A stretch of DNA of 64,000 nt, taken from Verrucomicrobiota bacterium (GTDB lineage Bacteria; Verrucomicrobiota; Kiritimatiellia; RFP12; UBA1067). Made by a program: the position numbers and the translations under genes. Below, piece after piece: positions 52,801 to 60,352 of this stretch. The notes under the pieces are model-generated. The model had not been told where the DNA came from, ran no database searches, and saw nothing but the letters and a program-made list of their open reading frames with translations. The stretch is taken from the NCBI GenBank assembly GCA_023269675.1, contig JAHFSX010000004.1, positions 83,442 through 147,441 of the forward strand, read 5' to 3'. Each line of letters begins with the position of its first letter. Within the stretch, counting starts at the first letter, position 1.

Positions 52801-53135
52801 TCGAGGTCATCGTTCAGCGAATAGAACGGCACCGAGCGGTAGGTGTTGGCGGGCGCCCGGAAAGCGGACTGTTCGAAATGGTCGACATCTTCTTTAACCG
52901 CTTTCGGCGCGGGCCGGATCGCCTGGATCAGACGGCCGACAACCGTGTTCGTGCCCTGCGGCGCGGGGCGCGGCACGGCGTTCGTATGGGCGACCGCCGC
53001 GCGGGGGAGTTGCGGCGGCTGGGGCACGGCCGGCGCGGGAGGCTTCTCCACGGTCTTCTTGGCGTCTTGCGCGAGGTAGGTGCAGCCGGCCAGACCGATC
53101 AGCAGCCCTGCGGCGAGTGTTTTTTTCAGCATCAT
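49851..53135 (-). CDS. GH106-like alpha-L-rhamnosidase-type lipoprotein
   Basis: 1,094 residues from an ATG-ATG pair at 53135 (GGGGA upstream, mirroring the SGNH gene); longer N-terminal frames are rejected. It carries a lipobox (LIGLAGC), so it is probably a lipoprotein, then a Pro/Ala linker (about 30-80). The N-terminal TIM barrel has the GH106/related signature GGFGGTFLHSRIGLLTEYL, DAWFYDEDKWPSGFAGG, LGIFTDEP and the HYNGEDAPAVN segment. Later come a catalytic-like GMNFMCPHLS region and C-terminal GH2-type sugar-binding domains (VTVNGQPC, WETDVTAALKPGKN). GH106 removes alpha-L-rhamnose from pectin-like or gellan-like polymers; the true substrate is unproven. Confidence 0.75.
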   Translation of the reverse strand: MMLKKTLAAGLLIGLAGCTYLAQDAKKTVEKPPAPAVPQPPQLPRAAVAHTNAVPRPAPQGTNTVVGRLIQAIRPAPKAVKEDVDHFEQSAFRAPANTYRSVPFYSLNDDLDPAEVDRQLHLFKEGGFGGTFLHSRIGLLTEYLSTNWFNVMSAGVKSSQDLGIDAWFYDEDKWPSGFAGGIVPLKDPAFQARSLVRVKKEQAVTAPDTVLFEDAAFKYVCHVNPLGDPWFNGTSWVDLMNPDMVKAFIDCSYVPYARRYAGKPHVLGIFTDEPQISPRPKIDNQGAVSFSPVIPAAFKARTGYELAPVLPSVFAEVGDWRKVRLDYYRTVAACFENSFSKQIGDYCATNHMIWTGHYNGEDAPAVNMQNEGGLMQQYRHMQMPGIDALGLHYNTLHCGKVMTSVANQYGKTRRLSELFGISGHNMTFEDRMWITGWHTLMGVNFMCPHLSLYSMKGERKRDYPPTISYQQPYWRYNRLFEDFSARLCYFATVGQTAPEVCVLSPLESDYIEQAQKLSGKRDAAFAELLSALMRTHRNFDLGDEQIISEIGRAEAGRFVIGQMAYRVVVVPPLLTIRASTLARLKAFAAQGGTVLVAEEYPALVDGAENSAEIPALKSYAPLVKGDGWLDALNKQAPPVFTLHGAKNEEVWTHLRTVKNGYTLQLSNTSRLESRTLALRFNDRDAAVALWNPVNGQCLRLKPEADGAYALDFAPAQTWIVTLGPVSAKVQPDGVYAVPGERREIARLNGPWQGKRVDPNALTLDYARYSKDGGATWSAPEPVLALYDRFAQSTPYKGELKLKFEPEITDVPAACKLVVEQPEMYTSITVNGKRLAFDTDDFYTCFTFRAQSVNGLLKPGRNEIILTLDYVSGVPTSLNARARYGTEIESVYLVGDFAVKPVAADKPLATTYRNQEGSLVPKPIHSFKSFAIAQETNTFVGDLAPQGYPFYAGEFQLDSAFELGAIEAGKKYLLTFPSFEAVVINVTVNGQPCPPLVASPWETDVTAALKPGKNTVRVSLTNSLRNLMGPHHHKGGEHTAVGPATFRANHYWPNKEAGERDWYDARLGGQAKVWRDDYYMIPFGLLQPPVLMQAE

Positions 53136-53270
53136 GTTCATCCCCATTTCGTTTGTGAGGGGAGAATAACAAAGCAGGCACGCTTGTTCAAGCACGTGCC
53201 GTATTTGTGTTCTTGCTTTGCGGCCGTTGCCGTTATAATGTTTCTCCGTCATGGGCTATAAAGTTTCGGC

Positions 53271-54551
53271 ATGAAAAAACTGCTCCTCATACAGACCGCC
53301 GGCCTGGGCTACGACTTCGCGATGCGGAACGGCGTGCGCGAGATCGGCGGCGTGGCGGTGCGCCCCATGCAGCCCGTCTTCCCCGCGCTCACCTGCACCG
53401 CCCAGGCCACCTTGCGCACGGGACTGACGCCGGCACAGCACGGCCTGCCCGCCAACGGCTTCTTCGACGCCACCTTGCGGAAACCCTGGTTCTGGGAACA
53501 GTCCGCCGCGCTCGTCCAAGGCCCGCGCATCTGGGAGGCCTTCCGCGGCCGCGGCGGCACCGTCGCCCTCGCCTTTTTCCAGCAGAGTCTGGGCGAGTCC
53601 GTCGACCAGCTCGTCTCGCCCGCGCCGATCCACACGCACGGCGGCGGCCTGCGCATGAGCTGTTACAGCAAGCCGGACGACCTCTACGCGCGCATGGCCC
53701 GAAGCGCGGGACGGCCCTTCCGCCTGCGCCATTATTGGGGGCCGCTCGCCTCGGTCAAAGGCTCGGAGTGGATCGCCGACGCCGTGGCCGCCCTGCTCGC
53801 CGCGCCCGACGCGCCGGACCTCTGCATCACCTACCTGCCGGGACTCGACTACGACCTCCAGCGCTTCGGCCCCCATCACCCCAAAAGCGTGAAGGCCCTC
53901 GCCGTGGTGCGACGCGAGCTGGAGCGGCTCTTCGCCGCCGCCCGCGCCAACGGCTACGAGGCGGTGGCGTTCGGCGATTATGCGATCACCGAGGTCACGG
54001 GCGGCGCGGTCTTCCCCAACCGCGCCCTGCACGCGGCGGGACTTTTCGCCGTGCGCCGTGTGGGCGGCCTGAGCTACCCCGACTTCTACCAAAGCGCCGC
54101 CTACGCGCTGCCCGACCATCAGATCGCGATGGTCACCTGCTTCGATCCCGCCGCGCTGCCGCGCGTCGCCGCCGCGCTGCGCTCCCTCGACGGCGTGGCG
54201 CAGGTGCTGGACCGCGCGGGCCAGGCCGCCTGCGGCGTCGACCATCCGCGCTCCGGCGACCTGCTGCTCGTGGCCCGGCCCGGCCGCTGGTTCGCCTATC
54301 CCTGGTGGCAGGACGCGCGTGAGGCGCCGGACTACGCGCGCCACGTCGACATCCACAACAAGCCGGGCTACGACCCGTGCGAGCTCTTCTTCGGGCGCAC
54401 GCCCTTCAGCGTCAGCCTCGACACCGCCAAGATCAAAGGCACCCACGGCCTCGCCGGGCCCGGGTGCGGAGCCGCGCTCCTCTCGACATTGCCGCTGAAA
54501 TCCGACTCTTTAATCGAACTCGCCTCTTCCCTGCGCGAGTGGCTGACCTGA
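53271..54551 (+). CDS. eboF: EboF-like alkaline-phosphatase-superfamily protein
   Basis: 426 residues in the nucleotide-pyrophosphatase/alkaline-phosphatase superfamily. FPALTCTAQATLRTG carries the probable nucleophile Thr41; HGLPANGFF, YLPGLDYDLQRFGP and AFGDYAITEV provide later metal ligands. The first metal aspartate of typical members is not visible (LIQTAGLGYD), which also fits EboF. Followed by an EboD-like gene, it reproduces two neighbours of the ebo cluster, thought to act in export or modification of prenylated or cyclitol products in cyanobacteria and others. No EboA, B, C or E homologue is nearby. Substrate unknown. Confidence 0.65.
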   Translation: MKKLLLIQTAGLGYDFAMRNGVREIGGVAVRPMQPVFPALTCTAQATLRTGLTPAQHGLPANGFFDATLRKPWFWEQSAALVQGPRIWEAFRGRGGTVALAFFQQSLGESVDQLVSPAPIHTHGGGLRMSCYSKPDDLYARMARSAGRPFRLRHYWGPLASVKGSEWIADAVAALLAAPDAPDLCITYLPGLDYDLQRFGPHHPKSVKALAVVRRELERLFAAARANGYEAVAFGDYAITEVTGGAVFPNRALHAAGLFAVRRVGGLSYPDFYQSAAYALPDHQIAMVTCFDPAALPRVAAALRSLDGVAQVLDRAGQAACGVDHPRSGDLLLVARPGRWFAYPWWQDAREAPDYARHVDIHNKPGYDPCELFFGRTPFSVSLDTAKIKGTHGLAGPGCGAALLSTLPLKSDSLIELASSLREWLT

Positions 54552-54563
54552 TATGCATCACCA

Positions 54564-54631
54564 CCAAGACACCAAGCGCACAAAGAACACTAAGTTTTAT
54601 CTTGGTGCCCTTGGCGTTCTTTGTGGCTTGG
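54564..54631. repeat. Phased CCAAG/CTTGG inverted array, family copy 3
   Basis: The left arm has CCAAG at 54564 and 54572 and related words up to 54594; the right arm has CTTGG at 54601, 54610, CTTTG at 54619 and CTTGG at 54627 (steps 9, 9, 8). The arms are broadly complementary. It fills the gap between the EboF-like and EboD-like genes. Confidence 0.75.
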
Positions 54632-54650
54632 CGGTTAAACCGATGTCCAT

Positions 54651-55922
54651 ATGAAAACCATCCTTCAAAAGTTCTCCGTCCCCTTCACCTACCCGGTCGG
54701 TTTCACGCACCACGTGTTTGATCCGAAGAACCCGGCGCTGGCCTCCATCCTCCGCTCCCCGTCCTCCGGCCCCGCCCGCGCGCTGGCGGTGGTGGACGCG
54801 GGTCTCGCCAAGGCGACGCCGGGGCTGATCCGCCAGATCGAGGCCTACTTCCAGACGCACCGCGACACCCTCACGCTCGTGAGCCCCCCCCTGATCGTGC
54901 CCGGCGGCGAGAACGCCAAAAACGGCTGGGGCAATGTCCGCGAGATCATGACCGCCGCGGGCCTGAACCATCTCGACCGCCACAGTTACATTCTCGCGGT
55001 CGGCGGCGGCGGCTTGCTCGACATGGCGGGCTTCGCCGCCGCGCTCGTCCACCGCGGCCTGCGCCTCGTGCGCCTCCCCACCACCGTGCTCGGCCAGAAT
55101 GACGCGGGCGTCGGCGTGAAAAACGGCATGAACGAGGGCGGCGCGAAGAATTTCGCGGGCACCTTCGCCCCGCCGTTCGCGGTGATCAACGACTTCGCCT
55201 TTCTGAAAACCCTGCCGCAACCCGAATGGATCGGCGGCGTGTCCGAGGCCTTCAAGGTCGCCATCATCAAGGACAAGCCCTTCTTCCGGTACCTGTGCAA
55301 GCACGCCGCGGCCCTGCGCAACCGCGACCAGGCGGTGATGGAGAAGGTGGTGGAGAAGACCGCCCGCCTGCACCTGCGCCACATCGCGTCGTCCGGCGAC
55401 CCCTTCGAGGTCGGCAGCGCGCGCCCGCTCGACTTCGGCCACTGGGCCGCGCACCGGCTCGAGCTCATGTCCAACTTCACCCTCGGCCACGGCGCGGCCG
55501 TCGCCGTCGGCCTGGCGCTCGACAGCACCTACGCCATGCTCAAGGGCCTGATCAGCCCGGAGGAGCGCGGCCAGATCATCCAAGGCCTTTCCGACTGCGG
55601 CCTGCCCGTGTGGTCCCCGCTCTTGGAGCGCGCCAACGGCACCGGGGAGCCCGACGTGCTCGTGGGCCTCGAGCAGTTCCGCGAGCATCTGGGGGGCAGG
55701 CTCTGCATCACGCTGCCCGACCCCGTGGGCGCCAAACGCGAGGTGCACAGCATGAACCTCGCGCGGGTCAAGAAAGCCATCCGCTTGCTGGCACATGAAT
55801 CGCTGGCGTCTCGGGCAGACGCCCCTACCAAAGAAACGAAAACGGGCAGGGACGGCTCCCCGAGCCATCCGCGGCGGGTTCGGCGAACCCGCCCTACCGA
55901 CACGAAAGGAAACCGCACATGA
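54651..55922 (+). CDS. eboD: EboD-like sugar-phosphate cyclase (3-dehydroquinate-synthase fold)
   Basis: 423 residues. It begins LQKFSVPFTYPVGFTHHVFD and shows VGGGGLLDMAGFAAA (NAD loop), PTTVLGQNDAGVGVKNG, GTFAPPFAVINDFAFL and GHWAAHRLELMSN (metal histidines). These are typical of EboD and other sedoheptulose-7-phosphate-cyclase-superfamily enzymes, which use NAD and a metal to form cyclitols; the true substrate of EboD is not known. The C-terminal about 40 residues (after LLAHESLASRA) are translated from a palindromic spacer repeat and are unlikely to be functional. The stop overlaps the next ATG (ATGA). Confidence 0.75.
   Translation: MKTILQKFSVPFTYPVGFTHHVFDPKNPALASILRSPSSGPARALAVVDAGLAKATPGLIRQIEAYFQTHRDTLTLVSPPLIVPGGENAKNGWGNVREIMTAAGLNHLDRHSYILAVGGGGLLDMAGFAAALVHRGLRLVRLPTTVLGQNDAGVGVKNGMNEGGAKNFAGTFAPPFAVINDFAFLKTLPQPEWIGGVSEAFKVAIIKDKPFFRYLCKHAAALRNRDQAVMEKVVEKTARLHLRHIASSGDPFEVGSARPLDFGHWAAHRLELMSNFTLGHGAAVAVGLALDSTYAMLKGLISPEERGQIIQGLSDCGLPVWSPLLERANGTGEPDVLVGLEQFREHLGGRLCITLPDPVGAKREVHSMNLARVKKAIRLLAHESLASRADAPTKETKTGRDGSPSHPRRVRRTRPTDTKGNRT
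55848..55906. repeat. Palindromic spacer repeat within the 3' end of the EboD-like gene
   Basis: The first 30 nt match the 25663-25692 block with three mismatches (AGGGACGG.TCCCCGA). A second palindrome, GGCGGGTTC with GAACCCGCC, follows at about 55873-55894. It is translated as the tail of EboD. Confidence 0.75.
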
Positions 55923-56677
55923 AACGTTACACGAGCATCCTCACCGCTTGCATGCTTCTCGCCGTCTCGGGCGCCTTCGCCGACACGCCCGCCGACCTGC
56001 AGCTCTTCCTGCTCATCGGCCAGTCCAACATGGCGGGGCGCGGCAAGGTCACGCCCGCCGACCAGCAGACGAACCCGCGCATCTTCATGCTCGACCAGGC
56101 GGGGGCGTGGGTCCCGGCCAAGGACCCGGTGCATTTCGACAAGCCCAAAGTCGCGGGCGTGGGGCCCTGCTCCGAATTCGCGCGCTGCGCGGCCGCGAAG
56201 GCGCCGGAAGCCAAGATCGGCCTGGTCCCCTGCGCCTTCGGCGGCACCTCGATGGATCAGTGGAAGCCGGGCTCGGCGCTCTACACCAACGCGGTGGCGC
56301 GCATGCGCGTGGCGCTCAAGAACGGCAAGCTCGCGGGCATCCTGTGGCATCAGGGCGAGGCCGACAGCGCCGCGGCCAAAGTCGCCACCTATCCCGCGCG
56401 CTTCGCGGCGATGGTCAGCCAGTTGCGCCAGGATCTCGACTCCAAGGACGTGCCGGTCATGGTCGGCGAGCTCGGACATTTCCGTCCCGCGAGCGCGCCC
56501 TTCAACGCCATGCTGCCCCAAGTGGCGGCGGCCGTCCCGCGCTGCGCCGTGATCTCGGCCGAGGGCCTGGGCCACGGCGGCGACTCGCTCCACTTCAGCG
56601 CCGACGCCCAGCGCCTCTTCGGCAAACGCTACTTCGAGGCCTACGAGCGCCTGGGAAAGGAAAACTCTCAGCGCTGA
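55919..56677 (+). CDS. Secreted carbohydrate esterase (CE6/sialate O-acetylesterase type)
   Basis: 252 residues with a signal peptide (MKRYTSILTA...GAFA). The SGNH-like catalytic set of this family is complete: LIGQSNMAG (nucleophile Ser36), CAFGGTSMDQW, ILWHQGEAD, and GDSLHFS with Asp222 and His225. These enzymes remove acetyl groups from xylan or other polysaccharides, or from sialic acids. The ATG overlaps the EboD-like stop (ATGA), so it may be translationally coupled, probably by accident of the repeat-derived tail. The last residues (about 247-252) are within the start of a heptameric repeat. Confidence 0.85.
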   Translation: MKRYTSILTACMLLAVSGAFADTPADLQLFLLIGQSNMAGRGKVTPADQQTNPRIFMLDQAGAWVPAKDPVHFDKPKVAGVGPCSEFARCAAAKAPEAKIGLVPCAFGGTSMDQWKPGSALYTNAVARMRVALKNGKLAGILWHQGEADSAAAKVATYPARFAAMVSQLRQDLDSKDVPVMVGELGHFRPASAPFNAMLPQVAAAVPRCAVISAEGLGHGGDSLHFSADAQRLFGKRYFEAYERLGKENSQR

Positions 56678-56748
56678 ACGTTCAACGCCCAACGTTCAAG
56701 TGGGAACTGTGCCACGTGAGCGTTGGGCGTTGAGGGTTGAGCGTTCGC
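56676..56748. repeat. Inverted pair of 7-nt GTTCAAC/GTTGAGC arrays, copy 2
   Basis: The left arm (56676-56700) has GTTCAAC, GCCCAAC, GTTCAAG in 7-nt steps; the right arm (about 56720-56748) has GTTGGGC, GTTGAGG, GTTGAGC, GTTCGCT in 7-nt steps. It matches 36416-36498 in word and layout and overlaps the esterase stop. Confidence 0.75.
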
Positions 56749-56749
56749 T

Positions 56750-57799
56750 ATGGCTTCCGACAAACAGCTGCTCTGGTGGGGACGCTCCGATCCCGCCTAC
56801 TCGCGCAACGGCGTGCTGCGCCAGCACCTGGCCGCGCTGGGCTGGACCGTCACGGACTTCCGGCCGCTTTTCTGCCCCCTCGGCGACCTGGAGGCCGCGC
56901 TGCGCCGCCTGCCCGCGCCCGACGCGGTGTGGGTGCCCTGCTTCCGGCAGCGCGATCTGCGGGCCGCGCGGCGCTGGTGCCGCCGCCACGGCGTGCCGCT
57001 GATCTTCGACCCGCTCATCAGCGCGCACGACAAGCAGGTGTGGGAGCGCTACAAGCTGGCCGAGGCGAGCGCCGCCGCCCGGCGCCTCCTGGCCTGGGAA
57101 AGCCGGCTCTTCTCGCTGGCCGATCTCGTGCTGGCGGACACGCTCGGCCACGCGCAGTACTTCAGCGCGACCTTGGGCGTGCCGCAGGCAAAAATCCGCG
57201 TAGTCTACGTGGGAGCGGATGAAACGCTGTTCACGCCCGCGCCGGAACGCGCGCCGGGCGCGCCGCTGGACGTGCTCTTCTACGGCAGCTTCATCCCGCT
57301 GCAAGGCGCGGAGACGATCATCGGAGCCGCGCGGCTTTACCGGGGGCCTGCGGTGCGCTGGTGCCTGCTGGGGGACGGCCCGGCCAAGGCCGCCTGCGAG
57401 GCCGCCGCAGCCGGCCTGGGCAACGTCACGTTCGAGCAGCGGATCCCGTATCCGCAGCTGCCCGCGCGCCTCCACCGCGCGGACATTCTGCTGGGCGTCT
57501 TCGGCACCACGCAGAAGGCCGGGCGCGTGATCCCCAACAAGGTTTTTCAGGCTTTGGCGTCGGGACGTCCCGTCATCACGCGCGTCTCGGAAGCCTACCC
57601 CCCTGCGGCGCGCGCCTCCCGCGCGGTGGCTTTCGTGCCGCCGGGCGACGCGCCAGCGCTGGCCGCCGCCGTCGCCGCATGGGCGTCCCAACCGGGCGCG
57701 CTCGCGGAACGCGGCCGCGCCGCGCGCGCGGTCTACGAGGACTGTTTCGCCTCCGCCACCGTCCGGCGGCAGCTCGCCGACGCGCTGGCGAGCCTTTGA
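56750..57799 (+). CDS. GT4-like glycosyltransferase (tandem paralogue A)
   Basis: 349 residues, GT-B fold: an N-terminal domain opening LLWWGRSDPAYSRNG and a C-terminal donor domain (about 185-345) with FYGSFIPLQGAETII, WCLLGDGPAK, and VFGTTQKAGRVIPNKVFQALASGRPVI (the E/K motif region of GT4). Cytoplasmic or membrane-peripheral. The neighbouring gene is a paralogue with the same start motif. Probably adds a sugar to an extracellular polysaccharide or LPS; donor and acceptor unknown. It starts 2 nt after a heptameric array with no visible Shine-Dalgarno site, so initiation may be weak. Confidence 0.78.
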   Translation: MASDKQLLWWGRSDPAYSRNGVLRQHLAALGWTVTDFRPLFCPLGDLEAALRRLPAPDAVWVPCFRQRDLRAARRWCRRHGVPLIFDPLISAHDKQVWERYKLAEASAAARRLLAWESRLFSLADLVLADTLGHAQYFSATLGVPQAKIRVVYVGADETLFTPAPERAPGAPLDVLFYGSFIPLQGAETIIGAARLYRGPAVRWCLLGDGPAKAACEAAAAGLGNVTFEQRIPYPQLPARLHRADILLGVFGTTQKAGRVIPNKVFQALASGRPVITRVSEAYPPAARASRAVAFVPPGDAPALAAAVAAWASQPGALAERGRAARAVYEDCFASATVRRQLADALASL

Positions 57800-57960
57800 A
57801 GGCCATCCGGCCGAACCCGTGATTACGCCCTTGCTCTTTGCTCCGAACTTCTGTAAAAACATCCATATAGGCCGCGCATGTGCGTGGTTTGCAAGCAACC
57901 GGCGGTGCGGATCGACGGTGGGTCCGTGAGTCTCAAATTAGGATAGAAAGAACATCAACG

Positions 57961-59043
57961 ATGGGAGACCCCGTTCAAAAGAAGGTTCTCAGGTGGGGAC
58001 GTTCTGACCCGCTGTACTCGCGCAACCGGGTGTGCAAAGCGCTGCTTGAAGAGTTGGGCTGGAAGGTGATCGACTTCAACCCGCACGTCTGCTGCCTAGG
58101 CGATTTGGAAGCCATCCTGCGCGGCGTGCAAGCTCCCGACCTGCTGTGGATCCCCTGTTTCCGCCAGCGCGACGCCGCGGCGGCGATCCGCTGGGCCAAG
58201 CGACGCGGGGTGCCGATCATATTCGACCCCTTCATCAGCTCTTGGGACAAGAAGGTGTTGGAGCGGCAGATCTGGAAGGCCGACGAGAGACGGGCCAAAC
58301 GGCTTCTGAAGTGGGAGGCCCGCCTTTTCAGCCAAGTGGGGTGCCTATTGGCCGACACCGCCTGCCATGCCGACTTTTTTCACACGCGCATGGGGGTGCC
58401 GATGGACAGAATTAAACTGCTCTACATCGGAACCGATGAGACCGTCTTTAAGCCGGGGGATGACCCCGTCCGGGACCCCGCGTCTCCGCTGCGTGTCCTT
58501 TACCATGGCTGCTACGTTCCCCTTCACGGCACAGAGCACATTGTGGAGGCGGCGCGGCTGACCCAGCACCTGCCGGTCGAATGGCTGCTTCTGGGGTGGG
58601 GCAAATACAAGCGCGCAACCGAGGAGCGGGCCAAGGGGATTTCCAATATCACGTTTCTGAACAAGGTCCCTTACACCGAGGTGCCGCGCATCATCAAATC
58701 TGCCGACGTTGTGCTGGGCGTGTTCGGCACGACCGAGAAGGCTTCGCGCGTCATCGCTAACAAGGTCTACGAGGCCATGGCGTGCGGACGGCCGGTGATC
58801 AACGAGCACTGCGCGGGCTACCCCGAGGCGGCGCGGCATACGAAAGCCATCACCTTCATCCCGCCAGGCGACCCGCAAGCCCTGGCGGGTGCGGTGGCCG
58901 ACCTGTTGAGCCGGCGCAGCGAGTTGGCGGCGCTGAACCAAGAGGCGCGGCGATTCTTCGAAGAGCAGCTCAGCATGCGCGTGCTCAAAGCGCAGATGGA
59001 GTTGGCGCTCGGGTTTGCCCTGCGCGCCGGACGCCCGACGTAA
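57961..59043 (+). CDS. GT4-like glycosyltransferase (tandem paralogue B)
   Basis: 360 residues from the ATG at 57961; an upstream extension is not supported. It matches paralogue A throughout (WGRSDPLYSRN, CFRQRD, IIFDPFIS, VFGTTEKASRVIANKVYEAMACGRPVI), with the same domain order and identical donor-site layout, so it arose by tandem duplication and then diverged. Third-position GC is slightly lower than in A. Likely adds a second or alternative sugar in the same pathway. Confidence 0.8.
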   Translation: MGDPVQKKVLRWGRSDPLYSRNRVCKALLEELGWKVIDFNPHVCCLGDLEAILRGVQAPDLLWIPCFRQRDAAAAIRWAKRRGVPIIFDPFISSWDKKVLERQIWKADERRAKRLLKWEARLFSQVGCLLADTACHADFFHTRMGVPMDRIKLLYIGTDETVFKPGDDPVRDPASPLRVLYHGCYVPLHGTEHIVEAARLTQHLPVEWLLLGWGKYKRATEERAKGISNITFLNKVPYTEVPRIIKSADVVLGVFGTTEKASRVIANKVYEAMACGRPVINEHCAGYPEAARHTKAITFIPPGDPQALAGAVADLLSRRSELAALNQEARRFFEEQLSMRVLKAQMELALGFALRAGRPT

Positions 59044-59292
59044 AAGCGGGCGGCGCGACGCGCAAGGCCAGCGCTCACCGGGCACGACGGGGAGCCCTAA
59101 AGGATCTTCCGTGAGCGCCTCCGCGGCTCATGCCTTTGGACTTTTGCCATACGCGGGCGGACGGCCGCTTTTGAGGTCAAAGGGGCCCGCCGTGTGCGTG
59201 TAGCCGGCACCGGAATCAACGCCATTGCGTAAAAGGGCAAAGCCGATTATCATTCTGCCCATTTCCAATAACCCTTCCGAGGATTGCATAGA
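59044..59292. other. Gene-free spacer
   Basis: No supported gene or recognised repeat. The final part (from about 59220) becomes A+T rich before the epimerase start and may contain its promoter, though no clear consensus is visible. Confidence 0.4.
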
Positions 59293-60303
59293 ATGAAACA
59301 GGTGCTTGTTACAGGCGGTGCGGGATTTATCGGTTCACACGTGGCCCAATCGCTGCTCCGTTCTGGTTATGGTGTCGTCGTGTTGGACGATCTCTCGGGA
59401 GGCTATATTGAAAACCTTCCGGAGGGGTGCACGTTTGTTCAGGGCTCGATCACCGATCACCGCTTGATCGACCGTCTTTTTACAGAGCATCGGTTTTCAT
59501 TCGTTTTCCATTTGGCGGCCTATGCCGCTGAAGGGCTGAGTCATTTCATCAAGCGTTTCAACTACGAGAACAACCTGATCGGAAGCATCAATCTCATTAA
59601 CGCCTCCGTGAATTCCGGAACGGTTGAGTGCTTCATCTTCACCTCTTCCATCGCCGTTTACGGTGGCAACCAGGTGCCCATGACCGAATCCCTGGTGCCG
59701 CAACCCGAGGACCCGTATGGCATCGCCAAATACGCGGTCGAGCAGGATCTGTGCGAAGCCCTTAAGATGTTCGGTCTTAATCATGTGATTTTCCGCCCGC
59801 ACAACGTTTACGGCGAAAACCAGAACATCGGGGACCCCTACCGCAATGTCATCGGGATTTTCATGCGCCAGATTCTCCAGGGAAAGCCGCTGACCATTTT
59901 CGGCGACGGCCAGCAAATGCGGGCTTTCAGCTATATCGAAGATGTCGCCCCCATCATCGTCGCCAGCGCCGAGCGGCCCAACACCTGGAACGAAGTGTAC
60001 AACATTTGGGCGGACCAGCCCTGGACCGTGCTGGATCTCGCCACCCAGGTCTGTCGCGCCATGGGGCAAGCGAAACCCGATCTTTTTCACGCCGCAGCGC
60101 GCGACGAGGTTCAGATCGCGTATTCGAGCCACGACAAGGTCAAACGCGTGTTCGGCGACCTGATCAAAAATGTTCCGCTCGACGTCGGCATTGATAAAAT
60201 GGCCGCGTGGGTGAAGCGTAACCCGATCCGTTCCGGGCAACGCTTTAAGAATATCGAGGTCGCCAAAAACATGCCCCCCGTTTGGCTGTCGTTGGCCGAC
60301 TGA
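59293..60303 (+). CDS. NAD-dependent nucleotide-sugar epimerase/dehydratase
   Basis: 336 residues from the ATG at 59293 (GAGGA about 10 nt upstream; a TTG frame just upstream is not used). Extended SDR: TGGAGFIGSH (7-16) for the NAD-binding loop, catalytic Ser118/Ser119, Tyr142 and Lys146 in PYGIAKYA, RPHNVYGENQNIGDPY for the nucleotide-sugar site, and FGDGQQMRAFSYIEDV as in UDP-glucose 4-epimerase-like enzymes. Likely makes a sugar donor for the nearby glycosyltransferases. The exact reaction (epimerase or dehydratase) is not fixed. It is less GC-rich than its neighbours, a possible sign of transfer. Confidence 0.88.
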   Translation: MKQVLVTGGAGFIGSHVAQSLLRSGYGVVVLDDLSGGYIENLPEGCTFVQGSITDHRLIDRLFTEHRFSFVFHLAAYAAEGLSHFIKRFNYENNLIGSINLINASVNSGTVECFIFTSSIAVYGGNQVPMTESLVPQPEDPYGIAKYAVEQDLCEALKMFGLNHVIFRPHNVYGENQNIGDPYRNVIGIFMRQILQGKPLTIFGDGQQMRAFSYIEDVAPIIVASAERPNTWNEVYNIWADQPWTVLDLATQVCRAMGQAKPDLFHAAARDEVQIAYSSHDKVKRVFGDLIKNVPLDVGIDKMAAWVKRNPIRSGQRFKNIEVAKNMPPVWLSLAD

Positions 60304-60352
60304 CCGCAGCCGCGCAGGCCTTAAGCGCCGCCGGCGCAGCGGCCGCTGGCGC

